Assembly: GCA_028687755.1 (NCBI GenBank)
Contig: JAQTZL010000006.1
Location: 1-64,000 of the forward strand
Direction of reading: 5' to 3'
Length of the DNA stretch: 64,000 nucleotides
From: Candidatus Nanopelagicales bacterium
GTDB taxonomy: Bacteria > Actinomycetota > Actinomycetes > S36-B12
Below the pieces are notes generated by a model that did no database searches, was not told the origin of the DNA, and saw nothing but the letters and a program-made list of their open reading frames with translations. Both the position numbers and the translations under genes were made by a program. Shown piece after piece: positions 17,021-25,504 of the stretch. The stretch's first letter is position 1. Each line of letters starts with the position of its first letter.

Positions 17021-17785
17021 ATGGAACTTCAGGGTTCATCAGCCATCGTTACCGGCGGCGCCGGCGGCTTCGGCGAAGCAACAGTTCGTCGCCTTGTCGA
17101 CAAGGGCGTCAAGGTTGTTATTGCTGATCTTCACGATGAGCGCGCAAATGCTCTCGTGGCTGAACTGGGTTCAGGTGTCCAATATGTCCGTACTGACGTC
17201 ACTGACGAGCAGAACGTGATTGAAGCTATCAATGCTGCCCAGGAGATGGCTCCCCTACGTACCGCGGTTGCCGTTCATGGTGGCCCAGCTGCTGGCAAGC
17301 GCATCGTTGGTCGTAATGGCGAGACCTACCCTGTTGAGACCTTCCGCCGCACCGTGGAAATCTTCCTCGTGGGTAACTTCACTGTTCTTTCCCGCGCAGC
17401 TTCAGTCATGAGCCTCAACGATCCTTTGGAAGATGGTCAGCGCGGCGTGTGCATCGGCACCGCATCAATCGCCGGCTTTGAAGGCCAGGTTGGTCAGGCT
17501 GACTACTCAGCAGCAAAGGGCGGCGTGATTGGTATGACCCTCACCGCAGCTCGCGATCTTGGTCCAGCCGGCATTCGTGTGATGACCATCGCACCAGGCA
17601 CCTTCCACACCTACGCATACGGCGATGTGCCAATCGAAGATCTCAACGAGCGTTTCGCAAAGCTCATCCCTAACCCAAAGCGCATGGGCCGCGCCGATGA
17701 ATACGCACAGCTCGCACTTCAGATCTGTGAGAACGACTTCCTCAACGGTTACACCATCCGCCTTGATGGAGCGCAGCGCTTCTAA
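17021..17785 (+). CDS. SDR, HSD10-like 3-hydroxyacyl-CoA dehydrogenase (copy 1)
   Basis: This 254-residue short-chain dehydrogenase has the cofactor motif TGGAGGFG near residue 12, the Asp in IADLHDE that favours NAD, and catalytic Ser/Tyr/Lys in TASIAGF and ADYSAAKGG. The ending GYTIRLDGAQRF resembles type II 3-hydroxyacyl-CoA dehydrogenases (HSD17B10). It probably oxidises a 3-hydroxyacyl-CoA or a ring hydroxyl group. AGGAGG stands seven bases before the ATG. A close paralogue follows, separated by a terminator, so the two are likely transcribed independently. Confidence 0.92.
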   Translation: MELQGSSAIVTGGAGGFGEATVRRLVDKGVKVVIADLHDERANALVAELGSGVQYVRTDVTDEQNVIEAINAAQEMAPLRTAVAVHGGPAAGKRIVGRNGETYPVETFRRTVEIFLVGNFTVLSRAASVMSLNDPLEDGQRGVCIGTASIAGFEGQVGQADYSAAKGGVIGMTLTAARDLGPAGIRVMTIAPGTFHTYAYGDVPIEDLNERFAKLIPNPKRMGRADEYAQLALQICENDFLNGYTIRLDGAQRF

Positions 17786-17795
17786 GCACAACGTG

Positions 17796-17832
17796 AAAAG
17801 TGACCGACGCATGAGTTGCGTCGGTCACTTTT
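17796..17832 (+). terminator. Intrinsic terminator after SDR copy 1
   Basis: A perfect 16-bp stem (17796-17811 with 17817-17832, core GTGACCGACGCA) is followed by a run of seven T on the plus strand. Confidence 0.9.
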
Positions 17833-17912
17833 TTTGATCGGGCCACATATCAATCCTGAGCCCGCCATAATTCACAAAACAAATCTTCGAATTACGTTCA
17901 ACTGGAGGAAGC

Positions 17913-18689
17913 ATGGAAATCAAGGGCAGATCCGCAATCGTCACCGGTGGTGCTGGTGGCTTTGGCGAAGCAACAGTTCGTCGCCTTGTCGACAAGGGCG
18001 CAAATGTTGTGATCGCAGATCTTCACGATGAGCGCGCAAATGCATTGGTGAAGGACCTTGGTTCCGCAGTGCGTTACGTCCGCACCGACATCACTGACGA
18101 ACAAAATGTCATCGAAGCAGTAAATGCTGCACAGGAAATGGCTCCGCTTGCTTTCGCAGTTGCAGTACATGGCGGCGGCGCAAACGGCGGCGGCGGACCA
18201 CAGCGCATTGTTGACCGCGAGGGCAACCCAATTGCAGTCGAGCACTTCCGTCGCACTGTTGAGGTGTACCTCGTTGGTAACTTCACCGTGTTGTCACGTG
18301 CAGCAGCTGTCATGAGCCAGAACGCTCCAGATGATGACGGCCAGCGCGGCGTATGCCTTGGCACTGCTTCGATCGCAGGCTTTGAAGGTCAAGTTGGTCA
18401 GACTTCATATTCCGCAGCAAAGGGTGGCGTCATTGGTATGACGTTGACCGCAGCTCGCGATATGGGACCTGCAGGCATTCGCTTCATGACGATTGCTCCT
18501 GGCACCTTCCACACCTACGCATACGGCGATGTGCCAATCGAGGCACTCAACGATCGTTTTGCAAAGCTCATCCCTAACCCAAAGCGCATGGGTCATCCAG
18601 ATGAATACGCAAAGCTTGCAATTCAGATTTTCGAAAATGATTTCCTCAATGGCTACACCATCCGCCTTGATGGAGCACAGCGCTTCTAA
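17913..18689 (+). CDS. SDR, HSD10-like 3-hydroxyacyl-CoA dehydrogenase (copy 2)
   Basis: This 258-residue SDR is a tandem paralogue of the previous gene, by eye about four residues in five identical. The TGGAGGFG motif, IADLHDE, TASIAGF and TSYSAAKGG are all kept. The clearest difference is a Gly-rich insertion (GGGANGGGGPQ) near residue 90, in the loop after the central strand, which may alter substrate binding. It has its own ribosome binding site (CTGGAGG) and a 3' terminator. Confidence 0.92.
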   Translation: MEIKGRSAIVTGGAGGFGEATVRRLVDKGANVVIADLHDERANALVKDLGSAVRYVRTDITDEQNVIEAVNAAQEMAPLAFAVAVHGGGANGGGGPQRIVDREGNPIAVEHFRRTVEVYLVGNFTVLSRAAAVMSQNAPDDDGQRGVCLGTASIAGFEGQVGQTSYSAAKGGVIGMTLTAARDMGPAGIRFMTIAPGTFHTYAYGDVPIEALNDRFAKLIPNPKRMGHPDEYAKLAIQIFENDFLNGYTIRLDGAQRF

Positions 18690-18699
18690 GCAATAACGC

Positions 18700-18736
18700 T
18701 AAGGAAGGCCAACGCAATATGCGTTGGCCTTCCTTA
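18700..18736 (+). terminator. Intrinsic terminator after SDR copy 2
   Basis: A perfect 17-bp stem (18700-18716 with 18720-18736, core AAGGAAGGCCAACGCA) has a three-base loop. It is followed by TTTG and lies between SDR copy 2 and the TesB gene. Confidence 0.85.
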
Positions 18737-18770
18737 TTTGTTCGTACCTCTATCGCGTAAGGTCACATCA

Positions 18771-19568
18771 ATGAGCAGCCTTCTTGACGTTCTGACGCTT
18801 GATCAAATTGATGAGGATCACTTCATCACCCGGGTTGTGGCTCCAGATATGCGCGGCATTAATCCAGACTTTACTGGTTTATATGGTGGACAGATGGCTG
18901 CGCAATCACTGTTGGCTGCATGTAAAACCGTGAGTCCGGATCAAGTGCCGCATTCTTTACATGCGTATTTCTTACGCGCTGGTCGCAACACAGTTCCCTT
19001 AGAAATTGCCGTGTATCGCGATCGCGACGGACGCTCTTATTCATCACGGCGTATCGAAGCGTCACAACTTGGCGAAGTGATTTTCACTATGAACGCGTCA
19101 TTCCATCAACTTGAAACAGGACCTGACGTACAAGCAGTGCGCTTGCCAACAGTTCCTTCGGCCCAAGAGTCCATTGCGGTTCCTGTTCCAGTTGGGATCA
19201 CTGATGTCACATTGATTGACGCAACACCAACTGCGGGAAATGCTTTTCCGCATCAAACATGGACCAAGGTTGATGTCGCTTTGCCAGATGATCCACAGAT
19301 TCACGCGTGTGCGTTGACCTATCTTTCTGATTTCTTCAGCGGGCTCGTGCAGTTCGATGAGTTTCCGAAAAAGCCGCGACTAGCAAGCCTTGATCACGCG
19401 ATGTGGTTTCACCGACCCTTCAACATGAATGACTGGCATCTCATGGATTGGCAGGCCCAAACGATGGCGCATGGCCGTGGCCACTACATCGGTCACATCT
19501 ATGACGAACAAGGCCGGCTCGTCGCCAGCATTGGTCAAGAAATGGTTGTACGCGAATCCAAGGTTTAG
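18771..19568 (+). CDS. Acyl-CoA thioesterase II (TesB-type)
   Basis: This protein of about 265 residues has the double hot-dog layout of TesB. The N-terminal half has YGGQMAAQSLLAA and HSLHAYFLRAG. The C-terminal half has LDHAMWFHRPF, with the likely catalytic Asp, then MDWQAQTMAHGRG. It hydrolyses acyl-CoA to free acid and CoA and may relieve CoA sequestration during catabolism. The open frame starts at 18738, inside the tail of the previous terminator, so ATG 18771 with AAGGT upstream is preferred. Its stop overlaps the convergent SDR gene by four bases. Confidence 0.92.
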   Translation: MSSLLDVLTLDQIDEDHFITRVVAPDMRGINPDFTGLYGGQMAAQSLLAACKTVSPDQVPHSLHAYFLRAGRNTVPLEIAVYRDRDGRSYSSRRIEASQLGEVIFTMNASFHQLETGPDVQAVRLPTVPSAQESIAVPVPVGITDVTLIDATPTAGNAFPHQTWTKVDVALPDDPQIHACALTYLSDFFSGLVQFDEFPKKPRLASLDHAMWFHRPFNMNDWHLMDWQAQTMAHGRGHYIGHIYDEQGRLVASIGQEMVVRESKV

Positions 19569-20374
19569 TTGATTGCTGGTGAAATACCAGCGTCAACGTG
19601 CAGGTTGGTGCCGTTAATGATGTCTGAACGTGGGCTTGCCAACATTGTTACTGCGTAAGCAATGTCTGACACTTCACCAACACGACCAACGGTTTGACCA
19701 GTGCCATTGACGAAGTACTCCTCGGCCTTTGGAATGTCATCGCCCCAACCACGCTTCTGCGCGAAGTTGCCGAGAAATTCCATCAAGCCTTCTGTGCGGA
19801 TCATGCCTGGCGATACACAGTTGACGGTGACACCAGTCATGCGAAGAGTCTTGGAAAGACCAAGAGACATATTCACCATTGCGGCCTTTGCCGGACCGTA
19901 ATCAGGCTGAGCTGAGGTTGGGGTGATCGCTGCCGCTGTCGAGATGTTAATGATGCGCCCCCAACCACGTTCTTTCATTGCAGGTGCAAGTGCCTGAATG
20001 AGTCGGAAGGCAGCAACAGTGTTGGCTTCGTAGGTGGCAACAAGATTTTCTGGGGTGACCGCAAAGAAGGATGGGTTTGGCGTATCGAAACTGCCGCCTG
20101 CGTTATTCACAAGGATGTCGATGCCTCCAAAGGCAGCAAGGGCTGCTTCGGCTGCTGCTGCAGCACCCTGGTTGTTGGAGAGATCACCGATGGCGACCTT
20201 GGCTTGGCCTCCAGCCGCATTGATCTTCGCTGCCACTGCATTTGCGCGTTCCTCATTACGGCCATGCACAACAACCAGCACACCTTCGGCAGCGAGTTCT
20301 TCTGCGATGCCCGCGCCGATGCCGCTGCTGCTGCCAGTGACGAGCGCGCGCTTGCCGGTGAGTTGGAGATCCAT
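19565..20374 (-). CDS. Short-chain dehydrogenase/reductase
   Basis: This 269-residue classical SDR has TGSSSGIGAGIAEEL near residue 14, NNAGG, and catalytic Tyr/Lys in PDYGPAKAAM. HGRNEER after the second strand suggests NADP use. SPGMIRTEG follows the active site. It resembles 3-oxoacyl reductases, but the exact substrate is open. It is convergent with the TesB gene (four-base overlap) and divergent from the first amidohydrolase gene. Confidence 0.9.
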   Translation of the reverse strand: MDLQLTGKRALVTGSSSGIGAGIAEELAAEGVLVVVHGRNEERANAVAAKINAAGGQAKVAIGDLSNNQGAAAAAEAALAAFGGIDILVNNAGGSFDTPNPSFFAVTPENLVATYEANTVAAFRLIQALAPAMKERGWGRIINISTAAAITPTSAQPDYGPAKAAMVNMSLGLSKTLRMTGVTVNCVSPGMIRTEGLMEFLGNFAQKRGWGDDIPKAEEYFVNGTGQTVGRVGEVSDIAYAVTMLASPRSDIINGTNLHVDAGISPAIN

Positions 20375-20430
20375 GTCTAGCCTTTCGTTAATCTTCCTAA
20401 ATACGACATTTCAGACAAACCTTGTGAGTT

Positions 20431-20467
20431 GGTATGGCAACCCTTACCTTTGTTCTACGGCCATACC
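20431..20467. promoter_or_regulatory. Inverted repeat upstream of amidohydrolase 1
   Basis: GGTATGGC at 20431-20438 and GCCATACC at 20460-20467 form perfect 8-bp arms, 29 bp apart start to start, ending 33 bp before the ATG at 20501. The right arm overlaps ATACCGTAA, which matches one half of the 21-bp direct-repeat motif. The other half is not recognisable. Confidence 0.4.
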
Positions 20468-20500
20468 GTAAACCCTGGTTCCGCTCTTGAGAGGTCTTTT

Positions 20501-21766
20501 ATGAATATCAATGACATGGTGCTGGTGAGCATCGATGACCACATCATCGAAAATCACGACACCTTTAAAAATCACTTCCCTGAGTCCATGAAGGATCAGG
20601 CTCCAAAGCTCGTGAAGCACCCTGATCTTCCTGACGTTGATGCCTGGATGTTCCAGGGCGTATCCGTTGGCAGCCCAGGCTTGAGCGCTGTTGCGTCTTG
20701 GCCAAAAGAAGAGTGGAACTTCAACCCCACCGATCTTTCGGAAATGCGCCCAGGAACCTACGACATTCACCAACGTGTGCGCGACATGAATGCAAACGGT
20801 GTACTTGCTGGCATGAACTTCCCAACCTTCCCAGGCTTCGCAGGCACTCACCTTGCATCACTTCCAGATCAGGCTTTGTCACTCGTTGCCATCAAGGCAT
20901 ACAACGACTGGTTGATGGACGAACTGTGCGGTGCTTACCCAGGTCGCTTCATTCCGATGGGCATCATTCCGTTCTTTGACATGGAAGAGTCCGTTAAGGA
21001 AATTCATCGCCTTGCCGCAAAGGGCTGCCGCTCAATCACCTTGCCTGAAACTCCGTACGGTGTGGGACAAAAGAGTTTCGCTAGTGGTCACTGGGATCCA
21101 GTGTTTAAGGCCATGGTCGACACCAACATGGTGGCTTCACTGCACATCGGTGGCGGCTTTGGTTTGTTGAAGCGCCCAGATGAATTCCTCATCGATGACA
21201 TCGTCATTCTGGCGTCACTCATTTCAACTGTTGCATGTAGCGACATCATGACCAGTGGCGTGATTAAGCGTTTCCCTGACATGAAATTTGCCATGAGTGA
21301 AGGCGGCATCGGTTGGGTTCCATTCTTCCTTGACCGCATGGATCGCCACATGATCAACCAGTCATGGACTCATTTGGACACCATGCCAAAGGGCATGACT
21401 CCAACTGAAGTGTGGAAGAAGAACTTCATGGCCTGCTTCATCACTGATCCAACGGGTCTGACTACTCGCGATCGTTACGGTGTTGAAACCATTTCATGGG
21501 AATGCGATTACCCACATTCAGATTCAACATGGCCTTACTCACCAGAAGTGTTGATTCAGGAACTTGAAGCTGCGAAGTGCAGTGACGCAGAGATCAACAT
21601 GATCACGCATGAAAACGTCGCACGCTTCTTCGACTGGGATCCGTTCAAGCACACACCACGCGACCAAGCAACTGTTGGTGCACTTCGCGCACTTGCAACT
21701 GATGTTGATGTGAGCGAAACATCAAAGCTTGAATACAAGCGTCGTTGGGCAGAAACACACGCATAA
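20501..21766 (+). CDS. Amidohydrolase-superfamily protein (ACMSD/LigW-like), copy 1
   Basis: This 421-residue TIM-barrel protein is of the amidohydrolase 2 type (PF04909). Probable metal or catalytic residues are in SIDDHIIE near residue 10, LHIGGGFG (His) in mid-barrel and WECDYPHSDSTWPYS near residue 330. The first motif has DxH rather than the classic HxH. Relatives hydrolyse or decarboxylate ring-derived carboxylates. The open frame reaches back to 20429, but GAGAGG upstream and the paralogue's start support ATG 20501. A near-identical gene follows at 21963. Confidence 0.9.
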   Translation: MNINDMVLVSIDDHIIENHDTFKNHFPESMKDQAPKLVKHPDLPDVDAWMFQGVSVGSPGLSAVASWPKEEWNFNPTDLSEMRPGTYDIHQRVRDMNANGVLAGMNFPTFPGFAGTHLASLPDQALSLVAIKAYNDWLMDELCGAYPGRFIPMGIIPFFDMEESVKEIHRLAAKGCRSITLPETPYGVGQKSFASGHWDPVFKAMVDTNMVASLHIGGGFGLLKRPDEFLIDDIVILASLISTVACSDIMTSGVIKRFPDMKFAMSEGGIGWVPFFLDRMDRHMINQSWTHLDTMPKGMTPTEVWKKNFMACFITDPTGLTTRDRYGVETISWECDYPHSDSTWPYSPEVLIQELEAAKCSDAEINMITHENVARFFDWDPFKHTPRDQATVGALRALATDVDVSETSKLEYKRRWAETHA

Positions 21767-21780
21767 CCAACTCAGCACTA

Positions 21781-21819
21781 AAGAAGTCCCGTCGAGCCTG
21801 GCTCGGCGGGACTTCTTTG
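21781..21819 (+). terminator. Intrinsic terminator after amidohydrolase 1
   Basis: An 18-bp stem with one G-U pair (21781-21798 with 21802-21819, core GAAGTCCCG) has a three-base loop. It is closely related in sequence to the terminator after amidohydrolase 2. Confidence 0.85.
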
Positions 21820-21913
21820 TAGTGAACACACAGTTGTAAAAGTGGTGACTTAGGACGAACCCGATGGGACCAAAGTCCCTAAGCACAGTTCAACAAAGTG
21901 AGGCAGATTCTCC

Positions 21914-21934
21914 CTATCGAAAGTATTTCCGTAA
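21914..21934 (+). promoter_or_regulatory. Direct-repeat motif site upstream of amidohydrolase 2
   Basis: The plus strand reads CTATCGAAA, GTA, TTTCCGTAA, ending 28 bp before the ATG at 21963. On the other strand this is two direct repeats of a TTNCGNNAA-like unit 12 bp apart. CCATCGG follows, as it does at the 31.78-kb site. It is one of four strong copies in the window. Confidence 0.6.
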
Positions 21935-21962
21935 ACCATCGGAATTGGAGAGTGAGAAGTAG

Positions 21963-23234
21963 ATGAATATCAATGACATGGTGCTGCTGAGCATCGATGA
22001 TCACATCATCGAAGGCCCAGATACCTTTGCAAAGCACTTCCCAGAGTCAATGAAAGACCAAGCTCCAAAGCTCGTGAAGCATCCCGATAATCCAAACGTT
22101 GATGCCTGGATGTTCCAAGGTGTTTCTGTTGGTAGCCCAGGCCTCAGCGCTGTGGTGTCGTGGCCAAAGGAAGAGTGGGGCTTTGATCCAACTGACATTT
22201 CGGAGATGCGCCCAGGTACCTACGACATTCATCAGCGCGTACGCGACATGAACGTCAACGGCGTGCTTGCCGGCATGAACTTCCCAACCTTTCCAGGCTT
22301 CGCAGGCACTCACCTTGCATCGCTGCCAGATAAGAAACTGTCGCTCACAGCGATCAAGGCATACAACGATTATCTGCTTGATGAACTCTGCGGCGCATAC
22401 CCAGGCCGCTTCATTCCTATGGGCATTATTCCTTTCTTCGACGTTGATGAATCAGTCAAGGAAATCAACCGTCTTGCTGCAAAGGGTGTTGGCTGTCGTT
22501 CCATCACGATGCCAGAAACCCCTTACGGCGTTGGTATGCCGGACTTCTCAACCGGATACTGGGATCCAATTTTCAAGGCACTTGTTGACACCGACATGGT
22601 TGCATCCATGCACATTGGTGGTGGCTTTGGTTTGATCCAGCGCCCACCAGTGACACTTCCAGATGACATCGTCATCTTGGCGGCACTCGTATCAACGATT
22701 GCTGCATCAGACTTGCTCACCAGCGGTGTGCTCAAGCGCATCCCTGATATCAAGTTTGCAATGAGCGAAGGCGGATTGGGTTGGATTCCATTCCTTCTTG
22801 ATCGCATGGATCGTCACATGGTGAACCATTCATGGACACACCTTGATTCCCTGCCAAAGGGCAAGACTCCAACCGAGGTTTGGAAGGACAACTTCCTTGC
22901 CTGCTTCATCACTGAGCCAACTGCGCTCCTTACCCGCGAGCGCTATGGCACTCACACCATTGCTTGGGAATGTGATTACCCACACTCAGATTGCACCTGG
23001 CCATACTCACCTGAGTTGTTGCTGAAGGAACTCGAAGCTGCAAACTGCAGTGACAAGGAAATCGACATGATCACGCACGAGAATGTCGCGAACTTCTTCA
23101 ACTGGGATCCGTTCAAGCACACGCCACGTGATCAAGCAACCGTTGGTGGCCTTCGTGCACTTGCAACAGATGTGGACACAAAGGAAACCTCAAAGGCTGA
23201 ATACCGCCAGCGTTACGAGGCTGCACGGGCTTAG
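21963..23234 (+). CDS. Amidohydrolase-superfamily protein (ACMSD/LigW-like), copy 2
   Basis: This 423-residue protein is a tandem paralogue of the product of 20501-21766, by eye about four residues in five identical. All putative metal and catalytic motifs are kept: SIDDHIIE, MHIGGGFG and WECDYPHSD. It has two extra residues in the KGVGCRSI segment. Differences cluster in the region after the mid-barrel His (IQRPPVTLPDD versus LKRPDEFLIDD), which may shape the substrate pocket. Its promoter carries the 21-bp direct-repeat motif, unlike the half site of copy 1, so the copies may be regulated differently. Confidence 0.92.
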   Translation: MNINDMVLLSIDDHIIEGPDTFAKHFPESMKDQAPKLVKHPDNPNVDAWMFQGVSVGSPGLSAVVSWPKEEWGFDPTDISEMRPGTYDIHQRVRDMNVNGVLAGMNFPTFPGFAGTHLASLPDKKLSLTAIKAYNDYLLDELCGAYPGRFIPMGIIPFFDVDESVKEINRLAAKGVGCRSITMPETPYGVGMPDFSTGYWDPIFKALVDTDMVASMHIGGGFGLIQRPPVTLPDDIVILAALVSTIAASDLLTSGVLKRIPDIKFAMSEGGLGWIPFLLDRMDRHMVNHSWTHLDSLPKGKTPTEVWKDNFLACFITEPTALLTRERYGTHTIAWECDYPHSDCTWPYSPELLLKELEAANCSDKEIDMITHENVANFFNWDPFKHTPRDQATVGGLRALATDVDTKETSKAEYRQRYEAARA

Positions 23235-23252
23235 TTCTTTGGGCAGAACTAA

Positions 23253-23290
23253 AAAGAAGTCCCGGTGGCTAGCGCCACCGGGACTTCTTT
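23253..23290. terminator. Bidirectional intrinsic terminator
   Basis: A perfect 17-bp stem (23253-23269 with 23274-23290, core GAAGTCCCGGTGGC) has A and T runs at its ends. It separates the convergent amidohydrolase 2 gene and small minus-strand gene. Confidence 0.9.
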
Positions 23291-23306
23291 ACGTTTATTC
23301 GTTGAA

Positions 23307-23603
23307 TTAGTCGGAAGCTGGAAGAGCTGAAGCCTGCTTCTGTGAAAGTTCTGCGCCCTCGAAGGTGAGTGGACCTTCGCCTGGTGCAACAACCAACACT
23401 TCAATTCCCACTTCATCGTTGCTGTAGCGCTTGCCGAGGGCGATAACTTCGCCTGCGCCCACAGTAGGCGAACCTTCACGAGCATCGGTGGTCATGACCA
23501 CACCAGCGCAAGAGAGTTCACCGGCTTGGGTTGGAGCCTTCACGACGACAACTTCGCAACCTGAAGTGTTGTTACGAAGACGGGCACCTGGTGCAACTGG
23601 CAT
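23307..23603 (-). CDS. Small conserved protein of unknown function
   Basis: This 98-residue protein starts MPVAPGARLRNNTSGCEVVVVKAP and has SCAGVVM in the middle. The layout (an early strand with CEVVVVKAP, then a cysteine-containing xCxGxxM segment) resembles small actinobacterial proteins of unknown function found near CoA-ligase genes, but this is from memory. It appears beta-rich, with no signal peptide or membrane segment. AAAGGA seven bases upstream favours the start at 23603 over the in-frame ATG at 23624. It stands alone between a terminator and a divergent phosphoesterase gene. Confidence 0.7.
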   Translation of the reverse strand: MPVAPGARLRNNTSGCEVVVVKAPTQAGELSCAGVVMTTDAREGSPTVGAGEVIALGKRYSNDEVGIEVLVVAPGEGPLTFEGAELSQKQASALPASD

Positions 23604-23836
23604 TGAGTATTCCTTTCGAGGCACACCGTCGTTCGGGGTGGAACGCGGTGGAGTTCAAATTGTGGCGGTTCTTGTGTGCTGATGCTATGCCAAGCGGGAT
23701 GTGATCTGCCTCCCAGTCGGCTAATTTCACCACCGCGGTAAGCCATTACGCCAGTCCAATCCGGTCAACTCGCCTATTTGGATTCATGCCTTGGCCTAGA
23801 GTCACTCGCGTTGGCCGCAACCCATCTGGAGTCCAT

Positions 23837-24433
23837 GTGAAGCTCGGCATCGTTTCCGATGTTCATTGTCAGGATGAACATCTGCAGCGAACAGTGGAAT
23901 CCATGATCGCCGATGGGGTTGATGAAATCCTGTGTGCCGGCGATGCTCAGTATGAATATCGCCTCAGCAATGAAGTCACCGAAATTATTCGAGACAATCA
24001 GATTCGCTATATCCAAGGCAATCATGAATGGGTCTTGATGGGTCCAAATGGCGAACGCGCTCGCTCAGGAGAACACGTACGCAAATCGAATCTTGACTTC
24101 ATCGCCGAAACACCTGACGAAATCCGTACTACGGTCAGTGGCAAAACACTGCTGATGACTCACGCAAGCCCTTGGGCACCACGCGGTCACTACCTGTATG
24201 CAGGCGACCCACTGTTTTCACGATGCGATGAATTGGATGCAGATTATTTAATTATTGGTCATACCCATGTGCCGATGGTCGAACGATTTGGTCGCACACT
24301 CGTGATTAATCCTGGATCACTTGTGTTTTCTCGAGAACCTGGTGCTTACGGAATGCTCTCGTACGTAATTCTTGACACCACAACGGATGAAGTCACAATG
24401 ATGCATCCGCCAAAGGATTCCCAAGCTTCGTAA
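23837..24433 (+). CDS. Calcineurin-like metallophosphoesterase (YfcE/MJ0936 type)
   Basis: This protein of about 198 residues has the five metallophosphoesterase blocks: SDVH, GDAQ (a variant of GD), GNHE, a single His in MTHASPWAPRG, and GHTH. NPGSLVFSRE near the end is typical of YfcE-like phosphodiesterases. It uses two metal ions to hydrolyse phosphoesters; the substrate is unknown. The GTG at 23837 with CTGGAG upstream fits the start of homology. An ATG at 23786 adds 17 residues. It is probably a housekeeping gene within the island. Confidence 0.88.
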   Translation: MKLGIVSDVHCQDEHLQRTVESMIADGVDEILCAGDAQYEYRLSNEVTEIIRDNQIRYIQGNHEWVLMGPNGERARSGEHVRKSNLDFIAETPDEIRTTVSGKTLLMTHASPWAPRGHYLYAGDPLFSRCDELDADYLIIGHTHVPMVERFGRTLVINPGSLVFSREPGAYGMLSYVILDTTTDEVTMMHPPKDSQAS

Positions 24434-24444
24434 TGCGCTGAGAG

Positions 24445-25452
24445 TTATGCGAGATGAGCGGCCAGGACTGGTACTTCCGCAAGTGCACGCAACGCATCAT
24501 TCATGTGTGTACATCCATCAATACCAGGCAACAGCACATTCACGTTTGAGCGGAAATCGCGAATAGGTTGACCCACCAAACGATGCACCGACAATGTTGC
24601 CATTGGGCATTCCAAGAATGGAAGCACTTGAGGTATCGCTTCAATAGCTGTTACAAGGCCACTCACGACATTCACTCGCGCCTGAATCGTGTATTCATGC
24701 ACTGCGATTCGATTGCCAGATGGTGCGGTTCCCGAATCTTGGAAGAACGAATCAATGACCCACTCGTCTTCCTCGCGCCAGACATCGATTCGACGTGATC
24801 TGCGAGCAGAAACTTCGGTGGTCTCGAATAGTTCATGCCATGCGTAAGGGTCAAATTCCACAGGAAGATTCGGCACAACTCGAGTTGCGTGTTTTGCTGG
24901 TGGGCCATCTTCACCTAACGCAGATGCACCTTGTTGGAACCCAGCGCAAATCCCCACCATTTTAAGTTTGCGCGATTTGATATCTGGATCCAACGAGTCC
25001 ATTTTCGGTAATTCACCTGGGGCCATCCAATGAGTAAATGCGAATCCCGAAACCAAGGTCGCCCCAGAAATATCGTCAAGTAAAAGATACAGAGGTGTTC
25101 CCCTTTGAACTTGATCTGGAAATGACTCAACAATTTTGGTGCGCAACCCACCCTTCATATCGATCAGGACATCGATTCCCTCGAGTGCTGGAATGGTGGA
25201 AATCTCACTGATTACTCGATTCGGGCGAACCGTGACGTTCAGAACATCTTCTGCAATCACAGCCGGCGAAGAGTTGTCGGCGGGTGTGAAGAGGTCACGA
25301 CATCTACCAATGAGGTGCATATCTGCATCGCGAATATCCCCATCCCATGTCGCGTCAATGGTTGAAGTACGTCGGATTGAATTGTTCCTGCGAGCAGGGG
25401 TTGGTACGGCTGGGCCAATGGGTTGAATGCCAGCAGGCACATCGACAGCCAT
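24445..25452 (-). CDS. DUF2889 protein (copy 1)
   Basis: This protein of about 335 residues is of the DUF2889 type. It has an early IRRTSTID block, GTPLYLLLDDISGA mid-protein, FFQDS, AVHEY and the C-terminal signature GCTHMNDALRALAEV. No function is established. The Cys-Thr-His motif could bind a metal or be catalytic, but that is inference. AAAGGGAAAGC before ATG 25452 supports that start; the frame is open to 25521. A paralogue lies 52 bp upstream and a third copy is at 48563, always among CoA-ester genes. Confidence 0.85.
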   Translation of the reverse strand: MAVDVPAGIQPIGPAVPTPARRNNSIRRTSTIDATWDGDIRDADMHLIGRCRDLFTPADNSSPAVIAEDVLNVTVRPNRVISEISTIPALEGIDVLIDMKGGLRTKIVESFPDQVQRGTPLYLLLDDISGATLVSGFAFTHWMAPGELPKMDSLDPDIKSRKLKMVGICAGFQQGASALGEDGPPAKHATRVVPNLPVEFDPYAWHELFETTEVSARRSRRIDVWREEDEWVIDSFFQDSGTAPSGNRIAVHEYTIQARVNVVSGLVTAIEAIPQVLPFLECPMATLSVHRLVGQPIRDFRSNVNVLLPGIDGCTHMNDALRALAEVPVLAAHLA

Positions 25453-25504
25453 GCTTTCCCTTTCCTCGGCCGGTCTGCAGTGAGTACCGGCTTGTGTGAC
25501 AAAA

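Noticed and set aside
20451-20471. Full copy of the 21-bp direct-repeat motif upstream of amidohydrolase 1
   Set aside because: Only one half (ATACCGTAA) matches; the other nine bases fit at about four positions, so it is treated as a half site.
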